Shown here one piece after another: positions 9,860 through 19,675 of a stretch of DNA of 55,112 nucleotides. The DNA is from Chloroflexus sp. MS-G (GTDB lineage: Bacteria > Chloroflexota > Chloroflexia > Chloroflexales > Chloroflexaceae). A program made the position numbers and the translations under genes. The stretch is taken from assembly GCF_000735195.1 (NCBI RefSeq), contig NZ_JPIM01000015.1, positions 1 through 55,112 on the forward strand, read 5' to 3'. The notes below the pieces were generated by a model, which was not told the DNA's origin, searched no databases, and worked only from the letters and a program-made list of their open reading frames with translations. Each line of letters begins with the position of its first letter. Positions within the stretch are counted from its first letter, which is position 1.

Positions 9860-10472
9860 GAACGGGGTTAACCGAGCTTCTCTTCCTTTAGCTAAAGATT
9901 TTCAGAGTGCTCAGTGTTGGGTCATCGAAGATGACCCAACAATGCAGAGTCGGAGTGACACCGACGAACATTACGCACTCACTGAATCCCGACCCAGGCG
10001 GATTCCCAGGAACATGGGACGCTGGCCCGTGTTATGCAGTTGTACGGTTAGGTCTCATCGGTTGGCGTATCAGCATCACACATCCCCCCTGGCACCTCCC
10101 AGCACACCGCAAGCGGGGAGGATGAATGCGCCCCTACCGCTGCACTGATGGGCAGAACCCAAGAGACAGCAGGGGCGCGGCTGTAGCCATCCGTCGGAGT
10201 GGGAAGCAGAGTGGCGCCTTACGCGCTGCAAATATATTGGCAATCTATCTGTCCGCCCGCGTTTCTCCTCTTTCCTCTCACCTTTATCCTCTTGCCGGGT
10301 AGAGTGAAAATGTTGAATCCCCTTATTCCTTCTCAATCTGCCCTATGTTTCCGCACCTGCCTCTGCTATAATGAGAGAGCAACGCACCATTATCATAGGT
10401 TAAGCCTGTTCAGAAACTGCCAACTAGTAGTGATCAGTCAAGCGTTTCTACGCAACAAGGATCGGCTTACCG
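9860..10472. other. Intergenic region with strong hairpin
   Basis: This 613-base gap begins with a perfect 11-bp hairpin, TGTTGGGTCAT (9915-9925) and ATGACCCAACA (9931-9941) with a five-base loop, about 55 bases past the radical SAM stop codon. It probably terminates that operon, although no T-run follows. Open frames in the gap are short, Pro/Arg-rich and without domains. The right end contains the promoter of the next operon. Confidence 0.5.
10364..10372 (+). promoter_or_regulatory. Extended -10 promoter of the cyclase/R2lox operon
   Basis: TGC-TATAAT is a perfect extended -10. The leader to the first ATG (10473) is about 95 bases. No strong -35 is seen. This appears to be the main promoter for the five genes to 20463. 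Confidence 0.6.
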
Positions 10473-13400
10473 ATGTCGGAATATAGCTCTTTTCAGATCG
10501 ATCAGCAGCGTATCGCACGATACATCGGTGCTGATCAGGCACAGGCACTCTGGCAGGGTCGCATGCGTCCACACGAACTCTACACCTTGTGCGCCCGACT
10601 CACCAGTGCTCAATATGCCTTGACAACGTATTTACCCCGACGGGTGGTTGCGTATCGATTGTCAACGACCGATAATCAACCCTGGGTAGAGGTGGTGAAT
10701 GGTTCGTTACTCTTTGCCGATATAAGCGGTTCAACTGCCCTTGCCGAACGACTCAGTAGTCTTGGTCGGGAAGGCATTGAGATTGTTACCGATACTCTCA
10801 ACACCTACTTTGGCACTCTGATTCGGCGTATTCAACACGCTGGCGGCGATCTGATAACGTTCGGTGGCGATGCGCTACTGGTCTTATTTACCGATCCCGA
10901 TCACGCCTACACCGCAACCATCGTGGCCCATGATCTTCTGCAATCACAGGCAAATTTCGTGCGTGAAGTACCGGGTGTTGGCTCGTTTCCCCTCACGATG
11001 CACATCGGTGTTGAGAGTGGCCAGATTGCGCTGGTCAGTGCCGGTCGTCCGGAGTCGCTGCGCTATTGTGCTATGGGTGCTTGCGTTGAGCGGGTTGCGC
11101 GGGCAGAAGAATTGGGCGGTCGTGGCGAGATTGTCGTCGGGCCACACGCATGGTCGGCGCTGGTCGGGCAGGCCCAGGGTGAACCACTGGCAGACGGTTA
11201 TGTAAAAATTCATGCAGTTGCCGGGCAAGGTGCAGTGTCTACCACGTCAACCCACACTGAATTGCCGCCACCGAGTCGTGAGACCGCGCTTCATCTGCTC
11301 TGGATGATAGAACGGCTCAGTCCCTACTTGCCGGCGATTCTCGTGGATCGGATACTTGACGATCCACAACGGCCCCATCTGGAAGCTGATTTACGGCCAG
11401 TATCGATCCTGTTTGCCCAAATCGAAGGACTGACATCGCTTGTTGAGCGTCTGTCACCCCAGACGGCAGCACACCTTATTGATGCAGTATGGCGGGTCTG
11501 TTTTACAGCAATCGAACGTTACGGTGGTTATGTCAACAAAATTGACCTTTCAACCGAGGGCAACAAATTGTTAGCGATCTTCGGTGCCCCCATTGCACAA
11601 GAGGATCACAGCGAACGTGCGGCCCGTGCGGCCCTTGATCTCCAGCGTGCGTTTGCTACCCTGATTAACACCCAACCGGCAGGGATCAACCTTGGTCAGT
11701 TGCGGTTACGGATTGGGCTAAACAGCGGCAACGTCTTTGCCGGGAATGTTGGTGATGTAGAACGCAAAGAGTACACCGTTATGGGCGACGCCGTGAATGT
11801 GGCAGCCCGAGTGATGGCGCACAGTGATTGGGGGGAAATCCGTGCGCCGACAACCTTCGCGGTGAATGTAGGCACTACCATCACATTCACCGATCCACGA
11901 ATTGTTAGTGCGCGTGGCAAACGAGAGCCGCTCGAACTGCTCAGAGTAGTCGGTGAACGAGAAGCACCGCCACCGGTTGTCAAGCATGCCCTGTTAGGCC
12001 GGCGGCGCGAGCTGGCCTGGTTGCAAGAACGGCTCATCGCTGCGCTTGGTGGTCAAGGGCGGGTAGTACGGATAAACGGCGAAGCAGGTATTGGCAAAAC
12101 GCGGTTGGTCGCCGAACTCCTGATCACCAGTGCGCCACATCAGCCACGGATTGTGAGCGTCCGTTGTCTGTCTTACCAGCAAAGCACACCCTACGCACCA
12201 TGGAGTGACCTTCTCCAGGCGCTCTGTACGATCCCAGCCGGTGCCGATCAGATGACACGCGCCACGCAGTTACGGCAGAGCCTGGCGAGTGCCGGGATCA
12301 GTGATGACTGGTTACCCATTATTGCCGATCTGGTTAAGCTCGATCTCGATGATAATCCGCTCACCCGTACTCTTGACCCACAGCAACGTCAGGAGCGTCG
12401 GTTTGAAATGATCCGGGCCATCGTCCATGCCGCTGCACGCAGCCGTGGATTGGTGATTGTATTCGATAACCTCCAGTGGGCCGATCAGATTTCGCTCGAT
12501 TTATGGCGCTATATTGCCGGTTCGCTGACCCACAAACCAATCTTGATGCTGGGCATGCATCGTGACACGCTGTACTGGAATGATGATCCGGTCGGTGATG
12601 GCGCTGAAATACTGACTCTGTCGCCCTTATCGGCAAGTGACAGCGCCGATCTGATCGCTGCTATTCTCGCCGGTGCCCAACTTCCAGCAGAGGTACGGAC
12701 GCAAATCATCGAACGTGCTGCTGGTAATCCGCTGTTCATCGAAGAGCTGGTACGTGCAGTGCAGCGAGGGCACACTTCGCTTGACGAATTGCCGGATAGT
12801 CTGAGCGGACTATTGCTCGCTCGTCTCGATCAACTCGACGAACGTTCACGAGCACTCCTGCGCGTCGCCGCCGTGGTTGGGCAGCGCTTTCCGATTCCGG
12901 TCCTGCAATCAGTGTACGGTGAGGAGCCAAGCCGACTGATTCATGCTATCGCACAGCTCGATGCCCAGGAATTAACTATGCTCGAGCGGGAAGCACCCGA
13001 ACGAGTACACTCTTTTCGGCATGCTTTGTTGCACGAAGTAACCTATCAGAGCATGCTGTTTGCCCGTCGGCGTGAGTTACACCGTCGGATCGGCGAATAC
13101 CTCGAGCAACAGTACAGTGACGAGCTGGCACGGCTGCGCCATGAATTTGCCTCTGTTCGCCAATACCAGATTGTGCAGATTGGACGTAATGGGCCATTAA
13201 CGACGCGCACAGTACGGGCGATAGCCAACCCTATCTTCCTGCTGGCCCATCACTACCGACTGAGCGACACACCAGAACGGGCAATCCAGTACCTTCTGCT
13301 GGCCGGTCATCTGGCCCGCGACGAGTATGCCAATCAACAGGCTATCACCTATTACCGCTGGGCGATTGACATTATTGGCGAACACGGTGATGACCCGCGA

Positions 13401-14786
13401 CTGTGGGAAGCGATGGAGGCACTGGGGGAAACGCTGGCCGCAATTGGTCAATACGACGAGGCGCAAACGGTTTACCGACAGATCCTCTCGTTAGGTGGTG
13501 AGCGTATCCCACCGGTTGTGCAGGCGGAAGTGCTGCGATCATGGGGCGCAGCCCTTGAAAAGCAAGGTCGGTATCAGGAAGCCCTTGCCCAACTTCGCCG
13601 CGCCGAGACTATTGCCAACACAGCGATTAATCAAGTACCACCGTTGCTGCTGGCGGCAATTGCTGCTGATCTGGCGCAAACTCTGACCCGCCTGGCCAAC
13701 TTCGATGAAGCACTGGCGATGTGCGAAGCCGGATTGGCCCGAATTCGCAATGATCAACGCAGTATTGAGGATGAACGGATTGAAGCCGAGCTTCAACAAC
13801 AATTAGGCATGATCTACGGCATGCGGGGACGTTACGATCTGGCCCGCTACCACTTCCTGAACGCACTCAGTGCTCAAGAGGCCATTGACGATCTCTACGG
13901 TCAGGCGCGAACCCACAACAACTTGGGTTATCTAGCACAATTACAGAGCAATTATGCGGCGGCAGTCGAGCACTATACCCAGGCCGAAGAGCTAGCTCGC
14001 CGCGTCAGTGCAAAATATGCGCTGTCAAGCGTTTTACTCAATGAAGCGTATGCCTATTATCGTCTGGCACGTTACGATGCAGCGGAAGCAGCTTGCCGTG
14101 ATGCCCTGATGCTCTGTGAAGAGATGGGTGATCAGCTCGGTGTCGCGCAAGCGAACGATACGCTCGGTATCATTGCGTATGCCCGTGGCGAATATCGGCG
14201 TGCGCTGGATGTTTATCAGCAGGCACTAGCCATCTATACCAGGCAACAGAGTAAATACCAGTACGGAAACACACTGGCGCTGGCAGCACTAGCCGCGACT
14301 GCCAACGGTGATCCGAAAACAGCATTCGCTTACGCAGAAGAGGCCTGCCAGATCGGCGAGCAGATTCAGGTACCACAATTGACGGTCGAAGCACTATGGG
14401 CAGCGGCAGAGGCATTACTGGTGCAGAGTAAGCAGTTAAACGATCCGCTGTCGCAGGCATCGCTCCTCGAACAAGCCGGGAGTTACGCTTTCAGATCGGC
14501 AACGTTGGCCGGTCAGATCGGCAGTCGTTTCGATGAAGCAATGGCGTTACGCTTAATCGGTGAAATTGCCTCTGAACGTGATGAGCCGTTTGAAGATTAT
14601 TTCACCAAAGCGATCACGATCTTTCGCCATATTAATTGTCGTTTTGAGCACGCATGCACAATTGCACGTTTTGGGCTTGCCCTACAGAGGCGAAACTTCT
14701 CCGAAGCAGATACGTACATAGAACAGGCCAGACAAGAACTGGCATCCATCGGCGCGCACGGCGAGTTGCGCCGATTAGCCCGATGA
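10473..14786 (+). CDS. sAC-like protein: two class III cyclase domains, ATPase and TPRs
   Basis: This 1437-residue cytosolic protein has the layout of mammalian soluble adenylyl cyclase (ADCY10). Cyclase domain C1 (~75-235) keeps both metal Asp residues: Asp83 in LFADISGSTAL and Asp133 in ITFGGDALLVLF. Domain C2 (~305-490) has lost them, with Gln316 in LFAQIEGLTSL and Asn364 in TEGNKLLAIFGAP, but retains the transition-state pair Asn442/Arg446 in GDAVNVAARV. One composite active site is therefore likely. An AAA/STAND-type ATPase follows, with Walker A GEAGIGKT (~537-544) and Walker B VIVFDNLQWAD (~660). From ~940 to the end there are tetratricopeptide-like helical repeats. It probably makes cAMP (or another cyclic nucleotide) in response to a bound partner. 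It is the first gene of a five-gene operon, followed 24 bases later by a small peptide gene. Confidence 0.85.
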   Translation: MSEYSSFQIDQQRIARYIGADQAQALWQGRMRPHELYTLCARLTSAQYALTTYLPRRVVAYRLSTTDNQPWVEVVNGSLLFADISGSTALAERLSSLGREGIEIVTDTLNTYFGTLIRRIQHAGGDLITFGGDALLVLFTDPDHAYTATIVAHDLLQSQANFVREVPGVGSFPLTMHIGVESGQIALVSAGRPESLRYCAMGACVERVARAEELGGRGEIVVGPHAWSALVGQAQGEPLADGYVKIHAVAGQGAVSTTSTHTELPPPSRETALHLLWMIERLSPYLPAILVDRILDDPQRPHLEADLRPVSILFAQIEGLTSLVERLSPQTAAHLIDAVWRVCFTAIERYGGYVNKIDLSTEGNKLLAIFGAPIAQEDHSERAARAALDLQRAFATLINTQPAGINLGQLRLRIGLNSGNVFAGNVGDVERKEYTVMGDAVNVAARVMAHSDWGEIRAPTTFAVNVGTTITFTDPRIVSARGKREPLELLRVVGEREAPPPVVKHALLGRRRELAWLQERLIAALGGQGRVVRINGEAGIGKTRLVAELLITSAPHQPRIVSVRCLSYQQSTPYAPWSDLLQALCTIPAGADQMTRATQLRQSLASAGISDDWLPIIADLVKLDLDDNPLTRTLDPQQRQERRFEMIRAIVHAAARSRGLVIVFDNLQWADQISLDLWRYIAGSLTHKPILMLGMHRDTLYWNDDPVGDGAEILTLSPLSASDSADLIAAILAGAQLPAEVRTQIIERAAGNPLFIEELVRAVQRGHTSLDELPDSLSGLLLARLDQLDERSRALLRVAAVVGQRFPIPVLQSVYGEEPSRLIHAIAQLDAQELTMLEREAPERVHSFRHALLHEVTYQSMLFARRRELHRRIGEYLEQQYSDELARLRHEFASVRQYQIVQIGRNGPLTTRTVRAIANPIFLLAHHYRLSDTPERAIQYLLLAGHLARDEYANQQAITYYRWAIDIIGEHGDDPRLWEAMEALGETLAAIGQYDEAQTVYRQILSLGGERIPPVVQAEVLRSWGAALEKQGRYQEALAQLRRAETIANTAINQVPPLLLAAIAADLAQTLTRLANFDEALAMCEAGLARIRNDQRSIEDERIEAELQQQLGMIYGMRGRYDLARYHFLNALSAQEAIDDLYGQARTHNNLGYLAQLQSNYAAAVEHYTQAEELARRVSAKYALSSVLLNEAYAYYRLARYDAAEAACRDALMLCEEMGDQLGVAQANDTLGIIAYARGEYRRALDVYQQALAIYTRQQSKYQYGNTLALAALAATANGDPKTAFAYAEEACQIGEQIQVPQLTVEALWAAAEALLVQSKQLNDPLSQASLLEQAGSYAFRSATLAGQIGSRFDEAMALRLIGEIASERDEPFEDYFTKAITIFRHINCRFEHACTIARFGLALQRRNFSEADTYIEQARQELASIGAHGELRRLAR

Positions 14787-14810
14787 ACACAATGACAAAG
14801 GAGGGGTACC

Positions 14811-15029
14811 GTGTCACAATCCGCCGTAGAACAGATCATCGGTCGTGCAGTGGTCGATCCGGAGTTTCGCGAAAAACTCATCGCGGACGCACGGGCTGCC
14901 TGCGCCGGGTACGATCTCACTGAGGAAGAGCTTGAGGCGCTCGAGCGTCTCGACGCAGAGAGCTTGAAAGCCTTTGCCGGTACACTTGATCCGCGCCTCT
15001 CGAAGAGTGCCGGTCGTGGATTTTTCTAG
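14811..15029 (+). CDS. Small NHLP-like (nitrile hydratase leader type) peptide
   Basis: This 72-residue protein starts with GTG eight bases or less after a strong AAAGGAGG, so it is clearly translated. Residues ~8-45 (GRAVVDPEFREKLIADARAA then GYDLTEEELEAL) resemble the N-terminal helical region of nitrile hydratase alpha subunits and the leader peptides derived from it (NHLP/Nif11 clan), which are often RiPP precursors. From memory it is nearest to the Franean1_4349/Os1348-type peptides; this is unverified. The C-terminal tail, from LDPRLSKS onward, ends in GRGFF and has few Cys/Ser/Thr, so a classical lantibiotic or thiazole core is not evident. It could be a modified peptide, or a docking or regulatory subunit for the flanking proteins. 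It lies between the cyclase gene and the HEAT-repeat gene. Confidence 0.75.
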   Translation: MSQSAVEQIIGRAVVDPEFREKLIADARAACAGYDLTEEELEALERLDAESLKAFAGTLDPRLSKSAGRGFF

Positions 15030-15084
15030 GCATTTGTTCCTGTATGTCTCTACACGATGCCTGCGTCAGCATGAAGGGTAACCT

Positions 15085-18000
15085 ATGAGTGAACGGAGCG
15101 CCGAACGTCCTGAACTACAATTTGTTCCGCGGGCGTTCCGTGATCTCTTTTTACCACGTCGGCTGCCTCGCGAAGTACGGATAGCAATTGAGCAGTGGCT
15201 CGAGGCCGAGCCACTCTCACGGTTGCTCCCTGCTGCCTTCGAGCTTCCACTGCTACCCGAACTCAATCTGACACACATACTGGCTGACGCACGACATCTG
15301 GCAATTGTGGGGCCACCGGCGAGTGGGAGAAGTCTGGCCTTAGCGCAGATTGCCCGGCAATGGCTGAATAGCCAGACGACAGTACCACTGGTACGGCTGC
15401 TACTGAGCGACATTGATATTCCGAGTCTGACGCCGCGCGCTATCGTTGTGCGGGCACTGGCCCGACGAAATCTGGCCCCTAATCCGCTTGAGCATAATCT
15501 GCCCTGTTTGCTGATCATTGATGATTGGGAAGAATTGCCGCTTGCCCGTCGTGCAATCTGGCAACGATTTCTGGTGAATCTGTCTGAGCGTTGGCCGAAA
15601 GCACGTGTGGTCATTGCCCTGCCTTCCGGTGAGCTATGGCCAGGCTTTACCCATCGAGCGATTGCTCCGCTTTCAGACGAACAGCTTGCGACATGGATTC
15701 AGATCCTCTTTCCACACAGCGATCCGCAGACATTATTCCCGCTGTTCGAGCGTGATCCGCTCGTGATGCTCCGTGAACGACCGGCAGAGCTCATTATGCT
15801 CGCCCTGACGCAACCGCTCAGTGGATGGCCGGTTTCGCGCGCAGCGCTTTATGAGCGGATGGCAGCGTTTGCGACACCAATTCTGGCTACAACAAACGAT
15901 CAGGCAGGCTGGCGGATTGGAGCTAGCGCTCGTCATGTCTATCAGCAAGCCGTCGAACTGGCCGCCCAGTCGCGGCTAGAACCGAAAACGATTCGGAGTG
16001 CCGGCGCGCAATGGCGGGCTTTTTGCCTGCCGTTAGCATTTGGGGTGACACTTGACCCGCAACCACTGATCACAGCCCTCGCCGCATCTGAACTGCCAAA
16101 CGGAGAGCGACTCCTGCTACTGGCACGAGCACTCCGCGAACGACCGCGGCTTGATCCTGCCCTGAGCCGCCCCCTACTCGAAGAGATGTGTCACTACGGC
16201 GGTGAGGCACTGAACATGCTGGTGCCGGCATTGCCAATTATTCTGACCGATATTGGCCGCACGCAGTCTGGTCAGGTAACACTGTTGCTGGAACGGATTG
16301 TGGCACAATTAGCACCGAAAGCCAGCCATAAACTGCTCATGACCTTCCTTGATGCGACCGATGCCCCACCACCACTCCGCTGGCATGCAATTGACCTGCT
16401 ATGTCAGCAGCAGATGACGCCTCCACCACTACCAGAGTACACCGATCTGATCGGTCAGGCAGGGCGTTGTCTTCTGGCTGTGAGCAGTGGCAATGCTTAT
16501 TCGTGGTTGACCAATCCGGCCCTCCAGCTCGGCTTGCGATTACTGTTGAGTGGCGCTGCCGGTACAGAACGTCAGCGTACTATCGCACACTATCTCTTGC
16601 AACATACCGAACTGCCGGCCCCTATCCGGGCACTGGCACCCGCTGCCCTTTCTACGACCGACCTCGAACGGGCAGCGGCCGATCCGGCGGCTGAAGTCCG
16701 TCGGGCAGCCCGCGCCGTCTGGCTACGTACAGGACAGGTTGGTCACGTAGCACGATTTATTATGCAAACCCATCAACCGTGGGTTGCCCGCGATGAAGCG
16801 TTGGCTGACCTAACGCTCGATAAGGATGGACAGTCTTTTCTGATTGGCTTTGCCCTGAGTAACCGGTTGTCACTCGATGTACGGTTGCGGGCCATTCGCT
16901 TCCTCCACCGTTTAGACAGCGGGCAGATGCTGCTCAAACGCCTGTTAGACACTGAAAGCGAACTGACGATAGTACGCGCAGCGGCTGCCTATCAGTTTGT
17001 GCATTATCCACAAGCAGTACCGTTCTTACAATCGTATGTAAGCTATCAGCACCCACCACTGCTGCGACGAGCAGTAGTCCAGACCCTCGCTCAGATAGCC
17101 GCTCAGAATCATGCGGCGGCGGCAGCAGCCCGCAAGATATTGCACGACCTTGCTTACCAGCCCGACATCGATAGCGAATTGACGATCACAATCATTGCTG
17201 CCCTCGGACAGTACGGTGGCGCTGAAGCAATCACGACGCTTGGGTACCTGCTGGCACCGATTTACGGTGTGCATGTCCTGCAAGAATGGATCAAAACTCT
17301 GCCAGCCCTGATTGGCCCGGCGGAACGCTGGCTGTCGGCGGCTACTGAGTCAACGCGCGCCATCCTGGCCGACTTAATCGTCCACTCAGATACGGTTGCT
17401 AATAGAAGTTGTTGCATTCTTGATCGACCCTCTGTCCTCGTTGCCCATCACGTGTTGCGGGTAAGCAGTGCTGCTGTTCGTGCGGTTACGCAGATCGGTC
17501 AACTTCACCCACACCTCTACCCGGCGACCAAAGCTCTACTTGAGATCGTGTTGTACGATGCAAGTGCTCCGCGACCATTAACCGATTTACTGGCCGTTTT
17601 CACTACGCCTGAATTGGCACGCCTGGCCCGCGAGGCAGTGCACGATCATCCCCTCCGCATGATTGCCCTGCGTGCTATTGCCGACCGCCCTGATGGTGCC
17701 CAAACACTGATCCAATTGGCTGAAGCGACCGACCGCGATCTAGCGTGCAACGCACTTGACCAGATACGACCACCATTTTCCACTGAGGTTCGTGACGCAT
17801 TGCTACGGCTCGCCAACAGCTCATCTGAGACGGTTATACGGCTTACCGCATTGCAGGCACTGGGGCGAAGCTCCGATCCGACAGTAACGCCGACTCTGAT
17901 GACCATTGTTGATAACGAGCATGAAGCGGTAGACATTCGGATAGCTGCACTCCACGCAGCTACTGCGATTCCAGTTACACGCCTCATTGACATTATCACA

Positions 18001-18750
18001 ACGCACCCAGAACCACTGCGGAGTGCTGCCCTCTATGCGCTCAAGCGCAGTGATCGCCCGGCGCCAGTGAACCTCCTCCATCGCATGGCATTCGACGCCG
18101 ACCGAACCTGTGCCCTAGCTGCGGTTGATGCGCTCGCCGGTCAAATCCCAACTACGACCCCAATCCTGTTGCGTATTGTTCGCAGTCACCCCGATCTGAG
18201 CATTCGATTGGCCGCTGCGGCAGCATTGCGTGATACCGCAACCGAAGACGTTCTCCCTGTTTTCATTGAAGGGCTGCTCGCACCATACCCGGCGTTGCAA
18301 ACCCAGGCGTTTACGCTGCTGGCAACCATCGATCCGCATCATCCGGCCTTACGCCAGGTGCTTGCCGATCCAAATACGCCCGAAGTACTTAAGAGTCTGG
18401 CTGTCCAACACCTGAGTACACATACACCGTCTGATCCGCTGATCCGGGCAGTGGCCATCCATCCTGAACACTCAGAGCAGTTGCGCTGTCTTGCTATCAG
18501 AGCACTCGCGCAGCAAGCCGATGAAGCAACGATCAAGGATTTAGCCCAACTTGCCACCGAGGCAGAAACCCAACCGCTTTCAGTTCGATATGCAGCAGTA
18601 ATGGCGATCGTCAGCAACTGCACAGCAGGCAATACTGCTGCACGCAATGCCTTAACGAACCTGGCAACTTCGTCAATTCCTGAAATTGACCTCTGGGCAG
18701 GTAGCGCTTTACTCACCTGTCTGATACCAATTGAGCAAGCTGAACGATAA
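15085..18750 (+). CDS. NTPase-like / HEAT-repeat protein
   Basis: This 1221-residue protein has an N-terminal P-loop-like domain with Walker A GPPASGRS (residues 76-83). The invariant Lys is replaced by Arg82. A Walker-B-like CLLIIDDWEEL lies at ~135-145, reminiscent of NACHT/STAND NTPases. From roughly residue 500 to the end there are many ~30-residue HEAT-like helical repeats with motifs such as AAEVRRAARAVWLRTG and AVDIRIAALHAATA, which normally form a protein- or peptide-binding solenoid. No transmembrane segment is evident, so it is probably cytosolic. It sits 55 bases after the small peptide gene and 31 bases before the R2lox gene. A scaffold or regulator for that pair is a reasonable guess. 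No specific function is recognised. Confidence 0.75.
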   Translation: MSERSAERPELQFVPRAFRDLFLPRRLPREVRIAIEQWLEAEPLSRLLPAAFELPLLPELNLTHILADARHLAIVGPPASGRSLALAQIARQWLNSQTTVPLVRLLLSDIDIPSLTPRAIVVRALARRNLAPNPLEHNLPCLLIIDDWEELPLARRAIWQRFLVNLSERWPKARVVIALPSGELWPGFTHRAIAPLSDEQLATWIQILFPHSDPQTLFPLFERDPLVMLRERPAELIMLALTQPLSGWPVSRAALYERMAAFATPILATTNDQAGWRIGASARHVYQQAVELAAQSRLEPKTIRSAGAQWRAFCLPLAFGVTLDPQPLITALAASELPNGERLLLLARALRERPRLDPALSRPLLEEMCHYGGEALNMLVPALPIILTDIGRTQSGQVTLLLERIVAQLAPKASHKLLMTFLDATDAPPPLRWHAIDLLCQQQMTPPPLPEYTDLIGQAGRCLLAVSSGNAYSWLTNPALQLGLRLLLSGAAGTERQRTIAHYLLQHTELPAPIRALAPAALSTTDLERAAADPAAEVRRAARAVWLRTGQVGHVARFIMQTHQPWVARDEALADLTLDKDGQSFLIGFALSNRLSLDVRLRAIRFLHRLDSGQMLLKRLLDTESELTIVRAAAAYQFVHYPQAVPFLQSYVSYQHPPLLRRAVVQTLAQIAAQNHAAAAAARKILHDLAYQPDIDSELTITIIAALGQYGGAEAITTLGYLLAPIYGVHVLQEWIKTLPALIGPAERWLSAATESTRAILADLIVHSDTVANRSCCILDRPSVLVAHHVLRVSSAAVRAVTQIGQLHPHLYPATKALLEIVLYDASAPRPLTDLLAVFTTPELARLAREAVHDHPLRMIALRAIADRPDGAQTLIQLAEATDRDLACNALDQIRPPFSTEVRDALLRLANSSSETVIRLTALQALGRSSDPTVTPTLMTIVDNEHEAVDIRIAALHAATAIPVTRLIDIITTHPEPLRSAALYALKRSDRPAPVNLLHRMAFDADRTCALAAVDALAGQIPTTTPILLRIVRSHPDLSIRLAAAAALRDTATEDVLPVFIEGLLAPYPALQTQAFTLLATIDPHHPALRQVLADPNTPEVLKSLAVQHLSTHTPSDPLIRAVAIHPEHSEQLRCLAIRALAQQADEATIKDLAQLATEAETQPLSVRYAAVMAIVSNCTAGNTAARNALTNLATSSIPEIDLWAGSALLTCLIPIEQAER

Positions 18751-18781
18751 GGCAGCCCCATGTGAACAGGAGGAAAACAAA

Positions 18782-19675
18782 GTGACCCACACCGATTTCA
18801 TTACGACAAGCCGTGGCCTGAAGCGTCACAGTCCGCCAATGCGCCTGTTCGAGAAAGCCAAGCGCTTTGGCATCTGGAATCCGTCACTTATCGATTTGAG
18901 CCGTGATGCCCGCGATTGGGAACAGCTACAAGACGACGAACGCGATCTGCTGCTCCGACTGACTGCCCTGTTCCAGGCTGGTGAAGAGGCCGTTACTCTC
19001 GATCTGTTGCCGCTCATTCGGACTATCGCCAGCGAAGGTCGACTCGAAGAGGAACTGTACCTCACCACCTTTCTATTTGAAGAAGCCAAACATACCGACT
19101 TCTTTGCCCGATTCATCAGTGAAGTAGCCCGCGTTGACCCTGATCTCAGCCGCTATCACACCGCCAATTATCGTGCACTCATCTATGAAGCATTACCGGC
19201 AACTATGCACCGCCTCGATCAAGACCCCTCGCCGCGCAATCTCGCCGAGGCATCGCTCACGTACAACATGATTGTCGAGGGTGTGCTGGCCGAAACCGGC
19301 TACCACGCCTATTTCACCATTCTCGATACCCAAAAGATCATGCCCGGCACTCGTGAAGGGATTCGGCTACTTAAACAAGATGAGTCACGTCATATCGCTT
19401 ACGGCATTTATCTCCTCTCACGACTGATCGCGACCGACCGGAGTATTTGGGATCATATTGTCGAACGAATGAACGAGCTAGTGCTCTACGCAATGGGGGT
19501 CATCGACGAGATTTTCGCCAGTTATGAACCGATGCCGTTCAATTTACAGATTGAAACCTTCAGTACCTTCGCGATCAATCAGTTCCAACGTCGCCTCAAC
19601 CGGCTTGAAATGGCGTGCCAACAGAGTCTGGTGGAGATCGATAGTCTGACAACCGATGATGAGGATGTGGCATGA
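18782..19675 (+). CDS. R2-like ligand-binding oxidase (R2lox)
   Basis: This 297-residue ferritin-like protein matches R2lox (Mycobacterium tuberculosis Rv0233 type), a Mn/Fe oxidase, rather than true ribonucleotide reductase R2. The metal ligands align: Glu68, Glu101, His104, Glu166, Glu201 and His204. The two residues that form the R2lox-specific Val-Tyr ether cross-link are present as Val71 (GEEAVT) and Tyr161 (LTYNMIVEG). The GTG at 18782 is preceded by AGGAGG eight bases upstream. A longer frame back to 18731 would overlap the preceding gene and lacks such a site. The next gene overlaps the stop by four bases, so R2lox and the dehydrogenase are translationally coupled. The natural substrate of R2lox proteins is unknown; two-electron oxidation of a bound lipid-like ligand has been proposed. 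Confidence 0.9.
   Translation: MTHTDFITTSRGLKRHSPPMRLFEKAKRFGIWNPSLIDLSRDARDWEQLQDDERDLLLRLTALFQAGEEAVTLDLLPLIRTIASEGRLEEELYLTTFLFEEAKHTDFFARFISEVARVDPDLSRYHTANYRALIYEALPATMHRLDQDPSPRNLAEASLTYNMIVEGVLAETGYHAYFTILDTQKIMPGTREGIRLLKQDESRHIAYGIYLLSRLIATDRSIWDHIVERMNELVLYAMGVIDEIFASYEPMPFNLQIETFSTFAINQFQRRLNRLEMACQQSLVEIDSLTTDDEDVA

Noticed and set aside
18731..18781. Longer start for the R2lox gene
   Set aside because: It would overlap the HEAT-repeat gene and lacks a ribosome binding site, whereas the GTG at 18782 has AGGAGG and numbering that matches known R2lox.
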